Assembly (NCBI RefSeq): GCF_963678635.1
Contig: NC_087068.1
Location: 52,538,213 to 52,602,212 of the forward strand
Direction: 5' to 3'
Length of the DNA: 64,000 bases
From: Symsagittifera roscoffensis
Lineage: Eukaryota; Xenacoelomorpha; Acoela; Convolutidae
In this document: in pieces, positions 43,076-56,040 of the stretch
Layout of the letters: the number at the start of each line of letters is the position of its first letter
Numbering within the stretch: the stretch's first letter is position 1
Notes under the pieces: model-generated
Database searches by the model: none
Seen by the model: only the letters and a program-made list of their open reading frames with translations
What the model was told of the DNA's origin: nothing
Translations under genes and position numbers: made by a program

Positions 43076-43359
43076 AATGAGAAACTCAATTTAATTCCGA
43101 GGGGGTTTAAGATAAATCTCCTGTTTATAACCAGAGTTTACTGCATCAGAGAAATTTTCGGCGCACTCCAAAGATCGAATTTTTTATTAAAAAATTGAGG
43201 CAACGTCGTTACAATAAGGTGGATGCAATCGCAATGATGACGACAAAAATGGTGAGAACAAATTCATCATATTGCTGCTGTTTAAACTTCTACCTGCCGA
43301 ATGAAGCATGAAAGATATTTGCTAGAAAATAAATTTAATCTACTCTGTATCTGTTACTC

Positions 43360-43653
43360 ATTTTCAAATACGAACGGAAACCAGCTTATCTAGTCGCGGA
43401 AACCAGCTTATCTTGGTCGTCTCTGAATTCAATCTCATCGGGACGCGCAATCCAGGCCCCGATCAAGACTACTCTTTCAACCACGCCCAGTGGACCCACA
43501 CCTACCCATCAGCTACCTACGACTTCATTAAATGAAGATACCGACGAAGAAAGTGAAATTTCATCAGCTATCGACATATATCTCAAAAAGCGTCTAGACA
43601 AAATTGAAACTCGTTGTGTTTTTAAAAATTTTCTTTTTCAATATATTAACTAG
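43360..43653 (+). other. possible coding remnant, Thr/Pro/Glu-rich
   Basis: An open frame without a clear ATG runs to the TAG at about 43651-43653. It reads APIKTTLSTTPSGPTPTHQL, then NEDTDEESEISSAIDIYLKK. The base composition is locally richer in C and G than its surroundings. A 17-20-nt direct repeat (GGAAACCAGCTTATC) lies at its start. It could be an exon or a gag-like remnant; no homology is recognised. Confidence 0.25.
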
Positions 43654-44519
43654 CCTTTTATTGTTCGTTTCTACATGGTAGGTGTACGTCTTGTAGATTA
43701 TATTTGTTGTTTTTTTCTCAGTAGATACCAGCATTGTTCATTTTGTAATTTAACCTTTTTGTACATATTTGTACATTCCAAAATTTCAATTGCAGATTTC
43801 ATCACTTCTTTCTGTCCTATTTTTTTTCCTGCGCAGTTTGTAAAGTTTGTTCCGTTGAAGCGGGAAATGGGTGCACATAGAATAAGTTTTTAATACTTGC
43901 AAATTTTAAAAATTTTCTCTTTGGGGAATGTTGCGATTTGTTTTTAATATTTTGTTAATATGACCTTCGGTCATGATTAGATACCAGTGAATTCATTGCA
44001 TGAATCGACCATGGGTCGATCATTCTCAGCTCGTCTTAGTTTTAGAACAGACTTTTTAATTCACATATCTTCTTACCTCTTTTGTTCTTTAACCTATACA
44101 TAACTAGTTAGAATTTCGTAATATTTTAATGACTGAAAATGTATGGACGGAATGAGCAAATATTTGCCGTTGAAAATTTTGGGGGACAGCTCGTTTGACA
44201 GAGGAGGCGTAAATTTTTATCTACGAGATTGGTGAAAATGTTTTTCCTAAAACTGCAATTTGAATGCTAGATAAACTATTTGAACTCTTGACAGCACAAT
44301 TGTTGCGTAATTCGGTTCAAGTGAAGCAGATCAGCTTCTATGTATATGCAAAGAGTTTTCAAAATTATTTTAAACAACGAGTTTTATTATTTTTTTCTTT
44401 CTTAAATTTTTGAGCATTTCAGAAATACGAGACGGCTGTTCCGTTCTTAAAATTTTAAGTCTTTGGGAAAAATAAAAATTAGTAGCTGCATATTTACCGA
44501 CATCACTTGTGGCTTCTAA

Positions 44520-44880
44520 AGAGTCTGTGTTGGTGTCATTCCCCTGGACATCACGGTTAGCCGCATAGCCGGATTGCTCTGGTTTGTAAGCATTATCATC
44601 TTTTTGGCACTCAGATAAACAAGATGTCCAAACTTTTGAAAGCTCAGCCGCTTTACTTGGTGATTTCTGACTGTAACAACCAACTCTGCAACCGAATTCT
44701 TTCTTAGAAGGGTTTTTGGCATCTGTAGGAAGTTCCTCATACATTTTATAAGTAGTGCATTGGTTAATAACCTCGTTAGTACTCCTTTCTGATGCGGATT
44801 CGACTTTCGTGTCTAATTTTTGCTCGTTTTTAAGTGAGGTTTCATTCAGTTTTAGCTTGCTTCAAACCTTGTTTATAAAA
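44520..44880 (-). other. possible exon of a Cys-rich protein
   Basis: An open minus-strand frame runs from about 44880, through an internal ATG at 44744, to a good splice-donor match G|GTAAAT near 44507-44502. It includes FGCRVGCYSQKSPSKAAELS, then VWTSCLSECQ, with paired cysteines like those of small extracellular nematode domains. The charged N-terminal part (LNETSLKNEQKLDTKVESAS) looks non-random. I cannot assign a family or find the partner exons. Confidence 0.35.
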
Positions 44881-46599
44881 ATATGTTACAAACTATATTT
44901 TCAAATATGTTCCGACCACCCACAAAGGCACAATGTTTTAAAACCCTTCGTAGACTTGTCCTTTTTACGGAAAAAAATAGCAGGAATTGAAGTTTCAGCT
45001 CTGATTTTGTATCTAAAAAAAGTTTCCTCTAGATTTTTTGCGTGGGTCAAATAGTAACATACTTTCAGCAAAAAAAGCTTAAAGCCATAATTAAGCTAGA
45101 GACCTAAAAACTACCAGGAAACGAACCGAAGATTTACTTTCAAGCTTTCAGAATAAACACATCCTAAACCTATTTTAACTCACGAAAATTTTTTAATGTT
45201 TAAATGGTTATTAGTTGCGATTATTAAGAGTAGTATCGCTAATTTTAAATCTCGCTTCGAGTGTGATGAAATTTATAAAATGAACAAAATTGTCACTATC
45301 GAAACAGTAACGAAACAGTATTTGTCCACTGTTGAAAAATTACCAAGCAAAGAGCTTTAAAAAAAGGTATTTTTTTTCTAATATTGCACTCAAATGTCAA
45401 GACTTCAGATCATGAGAATCTGACAACAAGATCCGCCCACTGACGAAAAGTAAAACAGGAAGTTTAGCTGAACGCGACGTTTTTTTTGAACAGAAAAATT
45501 GTTGAATACTGCGATAGTTAATAAAACAGGCAGCTAGCAGTTCGGAGAAATTCCTTGAAAAAAAATCAGATGGTGCTGATCTTTAATTTGAAACTCTTAT
45601 GGTGCTATTATAACAAACAACCCATTTCGAGTAAACTTGGTAATAGAGTTACTCCGACTGCGATAATTTAGGTCGCGATTTCAAACAAATTTTTCATCAT
45701 TTCTGAGCTTCAGACCAACGAAAGTGCTGGAAATTTTGGCGGAAACTTCAGGCTTTCGAATTTAAAAAAAATCAATGAAAGATAGCTGTGCTGACTTTTC
45801 GTTTCAATGTGCTCGAAAGCTTTGCCATCCGACACTTTTTTCAGAAATTGCTTCAAACAGCGGATTTGTTTTCTTGTGGATGCTAACTAAAAATTGGTAA
45901 CATGAGGACATATCTGTATATGAACATGTGGTAGCAGGTGATAATGTTGTCAAAAACCTTTCAAGAGTTGATAGCATAAATTATAGCCAAAAGACAGTTA
46001 GAAAAGAGTCAATTTAAACGAGTAACAAGAAAAAAACCGCTGATTGTTTTTCGGAAAAATCTCAACTAATAAAATATCAAAGGAAAAACTTTTAGAACAA
46101 TATATATGATTATGGTTTTTTTGATGAAATTAACCCAATTTGAGAAAACAGGATCGATAGGTAAATTTCAAATTATCAGCAACATCTGAAGTCAAATAAC
46201 TTTTTTCAATTTTCTCGAGTTCATTGACTAGTTTCCAATTGCATTTAGTTTCTTGAGGTAATCCAATATTTCGAAGACAGATTCTTTAAAACTCACATTT
46301 TTAAACATAGCCAACAAACAGTTAGAAGAGAGTCAATGATCGCAAATACACAGAAAAAAATTCTGACTTGTGATTTGAAACAACCTCAACTTTCGAAGTG
46401 CAAGAAAAAAAGGTAAAGCATTAAAGCCTTTTAAATTCTAAAACAATTTATAATTGGCTTTTTTTGATAAGAATAACCCAATTTGAGAAAATTGGATCAC
46501 CAAGTCCTTACGAGGTCAAACTGTGCACTGGATAGGCTCACAATTTTGTGTTTTTATGTTCCTGGATTTCAGATACAAGTCTTTAAACATGTTTCAAAA

Positions 46600-46960
46600 A
46601 GTGGGTGGATTCCGCGTACAAAAATTTGTAACAAAAATTATGCCGGCACATTAATTTTGTTGCGAATTCCACAACAAGCGAATATAAGTGGTTGTTCCAG
46701 ATTCCGGAAAAGTAAGTGGATTCCGCATATGTATATAGAATCCGCAAATGTATGCGGATTCCGCATACAATTGGCGGAATTCGCTTACAATTTGCGGATT
46801 CCGCTTTCATTTTGCAGATTCCAATTTTAGTTGCGGATTCTACGACAGCCTGAATTACTAAATACATTACTAATAATTGTTTATGGATTCCACAAACTGT
46901 TCCGGATTCCGAAAATTATGTTGCAGATTCCACAATTTGTTGCGGAATCTGCAAAGTTGC
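46600..46960. repeat. degenerate GCGGATTCCGC repeat field
   Basis: GGATTCCGC or its variants (GGAATTCGC, AGATTCC, GGAATCTGC) recur about every 20-35 bp, more than ten times. The best units read TGCGGATTCCGCATACAATT. The core GCGGATTCCGC is itself nearly palindromic. It looks like a short degenerate satellite. Confidence 0.7.
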
Positions 46961-49900
46961 CTGTTTTTGGAGTAATTTTGAGCAGTACAGTGTTTTAGCT
47001 ATCTGTCACTGGAATTCAAAACAGCAAAGTAGATAAAAATTATCAAAAAAGCCAATTCTGTTTTTGGCTTGTTGCAGAAACCGTTCAATAAAACTGTCCA
47101 ATAAAAGAGTTTGTCTACCTTTTGACGAAGGAAAGTAACTGAACTTAGAAAGAAACGAAAAAAGCAAACCGTGAAAAAAATTAATTCAGGCGGATCAATT
47201 TTTAAGACTTTTCTTAAAAAACGAAAGAAAAAAATTGCGACATGTAAAAGAGTCTGAAGAACGTTTGTTCACTGATTTAAATAACAACCCTTTTCATTAG
47301 ACAAACTCGACAGGCAAAAAATCACTAGTTCCAAAAAAATTTTTTGTTATGAGACGCCCATCTCGACGAGATCTTAAATGATTTTGGGCAATACTGTTAC
47401 CGCTTTTAGATTGATACATTGAAATCATAGAAAAAACTTTCAAAAAGTACTTTTCTATGTGTTTTGACCTCCTCAGTGCTCAGCAGGTTGCAGTTACTTG
47501 CTTCAACGCAAGCTAATGTGATATACATTTTTTCTGGTTTCTAAAATACCAGAGATAAATTCACTGAGGAGGGCATTCTTTTTTGGATCATCTGACTAAA
47601 TGTAAAAAGAAATTGGTACAACGTAAAACATTCAGACGAAACGAACAAATTTCAAACGCTTCTTTTTCAAACTGAAGAGAACAAAAGTTGCCTGGAATTT
47701 AAGATTTGACATGGAGTATTTTTTTAACTTATTTAAGAACTGCGCTGATACTAAAAAGTAAACTGATGAAGAAATTAAACGAAAAGAAGCCTCTGACATA
47801 CCCCAACAAAAATTGGGAAAAAAAAATTTCCAACAACGTTAGTTTGGAGAATATACGATAAAATTTTTTTGTTTGATAACCAAAAAACGGCATTTCTACT
47901 AAAGAAAAATTTTTGCTCAAAAACAAAGTTCAATCGTTTTACGCAGTTTATGGAATTTGAGCCCTTCTAAAATTTTGTCGGACTATGCAACAGGCTTCTT
48001 TTGATATAATTGTCTAATCCATAAACTTGGTATTTTCCCCGTAATTCTTGAATAATTAAAAAAACTTTGGGGTGGCATTCTGGATGAGATTTTTGAAAAA
48101 ACGCTATATATGATTCTGAAGAAATTCTAAGCATTTTTTTTCTTCTGATTTGTTGTCTAATCTTAACCCAAATGGAGAAAAAATCTGATGAAATTTCAAC
48201 TGTTGTTCGTTGAGTTAAGTGAAATCAGCACTGTACCACTGACACTATAGAGATGAACAATTGAGTTGCTAGATGTTTTACATAACAAAATTTTTACATA
48301 AGATCTCAAAATTTCAAGCTGAAATTTCAAATTGTTTTCTTATCGCTGCTGGTGAAAGAAAAATTCTATCTTAAAAAAAAACACTTTCGCTCCTGAAATT
48401 TCTAGACATGTGAAGATTGCGTTTAACACCAACAAGACTGCTTAAATGAGGGCGAAGCATTGAATGTTCAGACTGCTTGTTTTCTGTGGAGTAGTTTGAA
48501 ATAAATGATGAAAATTTCAAAAAAAAAATCATACAAAATTTCAAAAAAGTTTGAGGTTTTCTTTTAAAACAATACCCCCACACACTATGTAACAAACCAA
48601 ATTACATGATTTTCATAATGCAGAAATCAAATAGACCAAATAGCAGACTTCAATCCCATTTGGATAATTTTTAAGACGGATTAAAGCTCCGCATACGCGT
48701 TAACAGCACGAAATATATTGCGCGTTAATTGTCCCAACTTGTCAATGTTTAAAACCCCATAATATTTTTTTTCAATTTGAGCCTGCAGAAAAAGAAACCA
48801 CTCAGAGCGCAAATTTTCCGTCTTTTTCTTCGAAAACAATCGAAACAATCTACAACCGGAGCTATATTGAGAAGAAAACGAAACGTTTTCATTATCAAAA
48901 AATTGATAAGCTTTATATCATGAGAAGCAACGGTTCTTTATTTTTAGAAACCCTACTTAAGTTGATGCAGTGAATTTTTGTTCCGACTTTCGAGAAAAAA
49001 GTGGTATTTATGCTTGGGGTTTTTCGTTTAGTTTTTTTTATAATTAATGCGTTCCAAAGTGAACTGTAGTCGGCTATTTAATCATTTTAAGGCAATTCGA
49101 GACGCTGCACGCGCACTTTGTATTTTACATAGCACGTGGGAGTGTAAAAAAAAAACAAATGAAAAAAAGAAAGTTTTTTGGAATATTCTGTCAATTATTC
49201 AAGCAAACAATTTTTACTCAACCCTAAAGAGCAGTCGAAACGTTCGAGGCTTCGCCTTGATATACGAGCAGTCTGATTAAATAATGCTCGAATAGTAGAA
49301 ATGCTTCTTAATGTGCTTTGATCTATTCAGTATTCTGTAGACTGCTCGTTTTAATTCCTTTAACACGAGCTAACTTTTTGTACACGAGCTGACATACCTG
49401 TGTCGTTAAGAAAATAAAACGGGGAGGGCACTCAACTTCTTAGCTATTCTGAAAAAAATTGATTCAAAAATTCTGGTACAATCGGCAATTTGAAAACACT
49501 TAACGATTTGATTACTAACTAGTTCAGGCAAACTTCCAGGCTTATTTCCAGCAGATCAGAGACCAAAAACAGTCAGTTTCATACTTTTTCGCTTTACTTA
49601 CCAATTAGCAACATTGCTACCGTGACTACCTCTAACACAGACATATTTTGGTCTCAAATCACCTCTTTTTAGAATCTCACTCAAATCTACAAAACCGCCA
49701 CAAAATCTTAGCACATGCTGCTATGCGGAGTTCTAACACTGTGGGCTGTTTATATATTTTTGTCTGGTGTGGGCTGTTTCGCATCTGTGTTGACCACTTA
49801 GTTTAGTGTTCAGTGTTTATTGCAATATATTTTTTTGATAAAAAATGAGTTGAACACTTTTTGAGACATGCTCTTATGAAAAAATTGCCTCGATAAGTGA

Positions 49901-50401
49901 TCTTTCCCTAAATTGTTCTTTCAATTTGCGTTTAGTTGAGATAGTTGAGAGTAAGAATTATAAATTGAAGATTTTCATGACGACTAATAGTTGAATAAAA
50001 AGCCAGGAACATTAGCAGGCGCGGATCTAGAAATTTCTCGAGGGGTGGGGGAGATGTTCAGAAGCTTTTCTTTTTAGGTCGAACAAATTGATTTTCCGAG
50101 CTGTCTCAGAGCAGTAAATAGTCCGTTTTGGCCAAAATTTTTGCATTGAAAAAATTATGCATTGAAAACAATCGACTCTCCAACATTACTACTCCAGGAT
50201 ACCAGTAAAGTTAGAAAAAAAGCTTTTGCTTTTCTGAATTGCGTATTGTGGTAAGCGTCAGGATTTAGAAAATTCATAAAAAGCGAATTGGACGAAAACC
50301 CATTTGTTGCTCATTTGATTTAAAATGGGGATCTTATGCACAAAACGGCCCATAATCAAAATCTTTTTATCTTTTAGCTAAAATAATGCCAATTTTTTTT
50401 T

Positions 50402-50422
50402 GGGGGGGGGGGGGGGGGGGGG
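50402..50422. repeat. poly-G run of 21
   Basis: Twenty-one consecutive G bases follow a T run. Shorter G or C runs lie nearby (about 51,594, 51,883 and 52,071). Long monoG tracts are a known feature of Caenorhabditis genomes and can form G-quadruplexes. Confidence 0.9.
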
Positions 50423-50452
50423 TTGGAGGATGTTAAATTATACAATTAATGA

Positions 50453-50785
50453 CTAGCTGAAACCCACTTCGAAACGAGTGCAATTACTTGTCTCTTTGAT
50501 ACAGCTGTTGATAAGCTCGCAATCCGTCCTATAATGTTTCCCCAATCCCGCAACACTTTTCAATACATTGCAATAGTATGATTCATCCATATTTGATTTG
50601 GGGTTTTGGTTTTGACAAGCAAGACGTATCCCTTCACGGCCACTATCGCACAGAGACTCCCACTCTCTTGAATCTTCGGCAGGGGCGGGGCCACAGGGTT
50701 CCTTTGCATGTATAGCCACGCAATTGTAGAGTAAATAAACTAAAAATAAAAACCAATTTTGAAATTTTTGCAAAAGAAAATGCAA
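50453..50785 (-). other. possible exon of a small secreted Cys-rich protein
   Basis: The minus-strand open frame reads a hydrophobic stretch (WFLFLVYLLYNCVAIHA) followed by a Cys-rich part with seven cysteines (EPCGP, SLCDS, LACQN, YYCNV, TDCEL, NSCIK, SNCTR) and a stop. The 5' end of the frame opens at TTG, not ATG, and a TTTTTATTTTTAG acceptor-like site lies inside the hydrophobic stretch, so the true start is probably in another exon. The Cys pattern suggests a disulfide-rich extracellular protein. The family is not recognised. Confidence 0.35.
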
Positions 50786-50799
50786 TATAATCGGTGCTT

Positions 50800-53242
50800 A
50801 AAACCATATATTGGAATTTATACTAAAAAAATTTACATCAAACCTAAAAACTGCAAGTTTTTCTACTAGAATTTTACAATTTTTGTCATTGCAGAAAGGC
50901 ATTTATCAGGACAAAACCCTCAAAGAAATTGAATTCATGAACTGTAACTTAATTGGTATTGAATAGTTGTTGGCAAAATTATTGGAAACCCATAAAAAAC
51001 TCAAACAATTGATATTTTGAAAAAAATCAAACATCAAGAGTAAAATTTTGAGAGTATCTTACGTCAAGACATTTCAAAGCAAATTTGTAGTGCAATTTTC
51101 AAACCCCTAGATCTTTGCAAAAAAAAACAAACAATGGTAAATTATCTTTTCACATGTGAACTCAGGGAGTCATTAATTTCAATGGGGTACAAAAACTTTC
51201 GTAACACTTTGTTTTCGATCGTCAATATTTGACTGAACAAAAAACCACTCCAAGCATAATTATTCCACATGTTACCTCGAATTAGCAAGGATAGCTAGCA
51301 AGGATTGTTAGTCCCGTAGATCAGATCAGGGCAAAATCCTGACTGTTCCGACTGCCCTCTTTTTTATCACAGGCTTTTGCTTCAAAATTAATATTATGAG
51401 CTCTTTTCCAGTTCTCCGCCCTTTCAAAATACCGAGTTTTATGTTTGTTTTACGTGTTATTACGGCTAAATGCGTGATGTTACGCTGTAAAGTATGAAGA
51501 ACACATCTGTTCACAGTTGTCGATTTGTTCACCACGCCAAATTTCATTGCATTATGACAACGTTAAATAAGCTTTTCAAAATTGAATTTGAAAGGGGGGG
51601 GAACTGGAAAAATGCCATATTATGAAATATTCAAAAAAAATTAGTCAATTGTTTACAGTTAGAATTTCTTAAATTTTCCCCCACACTTTATGTAGGAAAT
51701 GAGTGAAAAAATTTAGTTGGTTAATCTATCAGTGGAACAAAATATATTGCATTTTAATTATCCCATTTTGAATTGAAGTCGTCCAGTTAGTCCCAGTCTT
51801 ACACAATTCTACTTCTGAAAACAATAACGGTTGATTTCTGATATTTGCACTTTGAACATATGGGCTTTGGCTCTTTTCCAGCCCCCCCCCCCCTCCTCGG
51901 AAAATTACAAAACTAAGCTGTTTAAAAATTGTTCACACGGCATTTTGCATGTAAGAAATGTTGTAAAAATTTGTTCACTTGTTCACGATGACACGTTTTA
52001 ATGCAGTTTATAATGAGTAAAAGCTTTTAAAATTGATTTCCATATATTGAGTTTTAGAAAAAATTAAAGGGGGGGGGGAGAAGTGGGAAAGAGTCCGGAC
52101 ATTTTAGATGGTAGAGAAAGTTTCCTTCAAAAGTTTTTTAAAAAAAACAAAAATTGACAAAAAAACACTTCAAGCATAAATAGTTTGCGCTTTATTGAAA
52201 AGTCGGCACAAAAGTAGCCAACAGTTAGAAATAGAAGGGTTATAACACTTCATATCTGACATATAACAATGTACGGAAACTTGAAGAAATTCGCTAGCAG
52301 AAAAATCAATAGTAATATAAAACACTGAGATGCCGCAAAAATAGTGTTGAGAAGGGACGATTTTACTCCGCGGCATTATGTTCAGTTTTCCCCGAAAAGT
52401 TAGTATTTCCCCAATTTTACGAAATCGAAGTTTCAGGGCTCACGTTCTCACAAAAACGTTCTAGATTACCATCCATTGAGCTCTTTTTGAAATTTGTTCA
52501 GATGTGCTAATACTTTTTTAATAAAAATGTAAACTATTTTTTCAGTTTTTTTTTAGAGGAGAAAAAAATCTAATCAAATGAAGCGAGAAGTAAATGTTCT
52601 TTAGTAGATTTGTTTGTTATTTTAATTGTAGCAATAAACAAAGGTATTTGTACCTACTTTTGAGCAACAGGAGAAAAACTTTTGTTTGGGCTTGTTTTTA
52701 AAGTCATTTGAACTTCCAAAAAACTATTGAGTTGGATCACATCTGAAATCTACGTTTTCTCAAGCAAGCTTGCTACAAACTATGTTGTAAGGGCTTTGAA
52801 TCTACGTCTAAGGCTCGTTCAAAACTCTGAAAACTTTGTCTATGATGCTGATAGCGTAATCAGAATTTCAATCTTTGCACAAACTGAACTCAGGCAAGCT
52901 AATTGGTCATTTTTTGTTCTGAGTTTTGGGGTGTTGCTCGAGCTGGTATATTTGTGATTGGCGTAGTTTTTTAATCCGAAAAAATTTCGACTTTTTAACA
53001 TGAAACTTTTATCCTTATTTTGACGATTTTTTATCAGCCGAACATTTTTTTCTAAGCAAAATATTTTAAGGAGCTTTTATTTGTCGTCGTCTTTCAAAAA
53101 ACTATAGGGGTTTAAATGTTGTCAATCGATTATCAAACCATTTATAGATTATCAAAAACATTTTTCGGAATCAATAAAAAGTCAGTCGAACATTCAAAAC
53201 TTGATATTCTATGCAAGCAATTTTTCATGATTTTCACAGTTT
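50800..53242. other. AT-rich non-coding region with G/C runs
   Basis: No supported gene. It contains runs of nine or more G (about 51,594 and 52,071) and a C run (about 51,883-51,893). The right end abuts the LTR remnant of the minus-strand relative. Confidence 0.4.
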
Positions 53243-53640
53243 TGAGTTATGTATTATATACTATACTCATAGAGTAGTTTCAGATAAGGTGCACCGCCTG
53301 CTCGTCACGCTATCTTATTTTCGACCAGATAGATTCGTGCAACTTCTTAGTCTAATACCAATCTTATTCTTACTCTTATGACTCCTAGTTTCAATAGATC
53401 AGTGTACACCGGTTTATGCGAGTTAGTTTCCAGAATGAGAACAACTGTATTCTAAGTTTAATTCAAATAGTTCTGGTGTTAAAACTAGAAGTAGTTTCAA
53501 CACTTACAAATAAGTGGGTTGTTAGTTTGATGGAGTATGAATTCATCGAGATTCATCGAGATTCAATATTTTATAGAGATTTTATATCAAAATATCAGAG
53601 CATATTCTTTTTTACGATTAGGAAGAAGGATTAAGATTGT
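53243..53640 (-). repeat. decayed 3' LTR of the relative
   Basis: The reverse complement matches the end of the intact LTR (GCGTGACGAGCAG, then TCTATGAG, ending ACATAACTCA at 53243) and the central part (ACTTACAAATAAGTGGGTTG as read on the plus strand). The distal end past about 53,540 is too diverged to place, so the right boundary is approximate. Confidence 0.75.
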
Positions 53641-54999
53641 TATCACGATCGTTTAGGGAGATAGTATCTTGATTTCTGATCGGTTGTGATGAGTGTTGAC
53701 TTGGTTGATTAGAGAAAAGCAATGCTCCAATCTCGTTCGGATGTGGCATGTAGTTTGACTTTGTGCCTGGTGACTTTGGATCTGTACGTATATTTGATCA
53801 TCGAGATGGCAATTGTTCAGTTGCAATGGGTTTTCTTTGGTGTGATGCCAAGTCCTACTTTAAATCCTTTGAGTGTAGTGACTGTAGGCAGCATGTCGGG
53901 TGTGTTTTGCCATTCCGTAGTTGGAGTGTGATTGGGTTGTCAAGTTCCTTGCTGCTCGTCTTCGGGCTGTATGTAATCTATATACTGTATTGTATTATTT
54001 ACATATACAAATTTTTGTTAATTTTGTTTTTAGTTATGATCTCGTATTAGTTTTCATCGCAAAAGCGTTTTTGCTTAGTTCGGTTATTTTTAAGAACTAC
54101 TCACCCTTGAGTAAATCTCGTCAAAAAAAAGTTTGGACCACAAAGCTTGGATGTAGCACGGTGGGTTAGGCCGGCTATCGAGAATGCTCAGGACGTCCAC
54201 TCTGGTGGGTTAAGCCAGGTGTGAAGTATAAATTCATGCTCTCTTATTTGGAGGGTCCTTTTTGTGTCAAACCTTTTGTGCCTTTTTTATTATTGGTTTT
54301 TTCCTTTTTCGTTTTGATTGTGTCTTTTTCTCAAAAATCAAATCATTTAGTGTGGATTTGTCTTTCGACTTTTGTGTTTTGTTCTTTTGTGTTCAGACTT
54401 GAAAGTAGTCTTCGAAAGAAAAATTTTTCCAGTTCTAAGCTGGTTTGAATCCGGTTTGGGTACCGTGGGTTTTCTTATCTTAGTCATGCTGTTAGGTTGT
54501 GGTTTGTGGTTTTTAGTAAGCTGCGTTGGATAGTTTGGATTATTATATAATTCCTTTCCAACCAGGTTAAATGAAAATTTTAAATGTGTTAAAACTGTTT
54601 AGAGTTGTTATCAGTGAAAGTTAAAACTCAAACTCTATATTCTGAACAATTCTTCGTGGGTGAGCCGTGCGATTGTGGATAGGATTGTGGGCGAGTGATA
54701 ATTTAAAACTATAAAGAAGCGTCTTTAAAAAAGTTTTTACTGCTATAACTTTAAAGGCAACTTTTTTTATTTTACTACTTTGAAATTATTAATTTTACGG
54801 CTATTGGGGGGTTGAAATTATCAATTTATTTTCATTTTAAGAATATTTACTGCATATGGGAAAAGATTTTATATATCAATTTGTTGCTGTTTTGGGGTAA
54901 ATTTTATTGCTTCATTTTTTGTAATTGGTTAATATAACTTGATGATTCAAGAAAAAGTTTCGTTTTCTTTTTTGTAGATGATTGATGATCGTGCCTGTG
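53641..54999 (-). other. 3' non-coding region of the relative
   Basis: Corresponds to 36,103-37,717 of the intact element in reverse. The block 54,060-54,230, with the duplicated GGCYTAACCCACC motif and the hairpin at 54094-54117, is far better conserved than the rest. No gene is seen. Confidence 0.65.
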
Positions 55000-55400
55000 A
55001 AAAGCAGAGAAAAAGAAAAAACATTTATAGAGAATGATTAGTTTTTCTTCTAATTTGTTAGTTTATTTATTTAGTTCATATTACCTCATTCGTTTGTGCA
55101 GATTTCGTGGGGAAAATAGTCGTAGATGATTTCTGATGATGTTAGTAATTTAGCTATCAAACGAATGATGTATTTAGTTTGCAGAAGTGGCAACGCAATT
55201 CGAATGCTTGAATGATGTTGTGCTCTTCATTGCTAGGTGAGAGTTCATAAGGTGTATTTTGGATGAGCCTATAAAATTTTTGGTTATATCTGCTGTTATG
55301 AATTCTAGGATCGGGATTTCAACAAACTGTAGGAATTCGCGTGGGACGATTAGTGGGCGGGATTCGTCTACGTTGAAGGTTTTGGTGAAGGGAAGTTTTG
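55000..55400 (-). pseudogene. 3' fragment of the 599-aa ORF homologue
   Basis: The reverse complement aligns with the last 105 or so codons of the 34303-36102 ORF: PILEFI at the start of the match and a recognisable C-terminal stretch before the stop. The frame is broken by indels. It shows that the post-env ORF is an old family component. Confidence 0.6.
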
Positions 55401-55559
55401 AGGGCTCTTAAGGATCTTCCTGGTTTTTTTTATTGGATGATTGACGGTATCTAGGATATAATTGTACTTTAGGCTTAATGATGATGACCAATTTGTTCTT
55501 TAGGCTAATTTAATAATTTTGCTTGAGGGAGTTTTGAGATCTAAGTTGGGACAATATTG

Positions 55560-56040
55560 TTGATCTTTGTTCTACTTGATAGGGGAAGGTTGTAATATTG
55601 AGACTTGAGGAGATTTTTTTGATCTTGTGGTATAACTTTTTCTTCTAATTTTCGATTTATTCTTTCTGTTTGAGTTATCTTTTTGTTGTCTAGACTTTGA
55701 GATGTTTGTTTGTTAAGGTTTTTTCAATTTTTCGTCTTAATGGTTTTTGGGTAGAATTCATATCAGTGCTTTGATTTTGTTTGTAATTGGAGCTATTGTC
55801 AATTACCTTGAGTCCTGTAAAGGAGTATAATCGAGTCAGTTCTCGAAAAACGTACTCTTTCTGATAATAGGGTAAAAGATTGTTCCGGTGTTGAACTATT
55901 TCTTTTTTGTTAAGGTCTATAAGTGTGTGTGTGTGTTACATTGCGGGTTTATCAATTATTTGATATGGTCTTTTTCGAAATGGTTGTAATATTTCAGAAA
56001 TTTCTTTTTGTGTGGTAAAATTTGGAAACAAATCGTATTC
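55560..56040 (-). pseudogene. GPY/F tail of pol, decayed
   Basis: In reverse, the sequence follows the integrase fragment and matches the GPY/F region and Lys-rich tail found after the UAA of the intact element (equivalents of PYQIIAKP and VQHRNNLLPYY). A GT dinucleotide repeat at about 55,923-55,937 and frame changes interrupt it. Confidence 0.6.

Larger units (their letters stand above)
44900..50440. other. AT-rich non-coding region with diverged repeats
   Basis: No supported gene in 5.5 kb. A segment of about 190 bp is present twice (about 45,978-46,165 and 46,303-46,500), and related sequence occurs near 41,610. A GGATTCCGC-type repeat field lies at 46,600-46,960. Diverged similarity is also visible between about 47,455-47,580 and 49,310-49,440. 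Confidence 0.4.
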
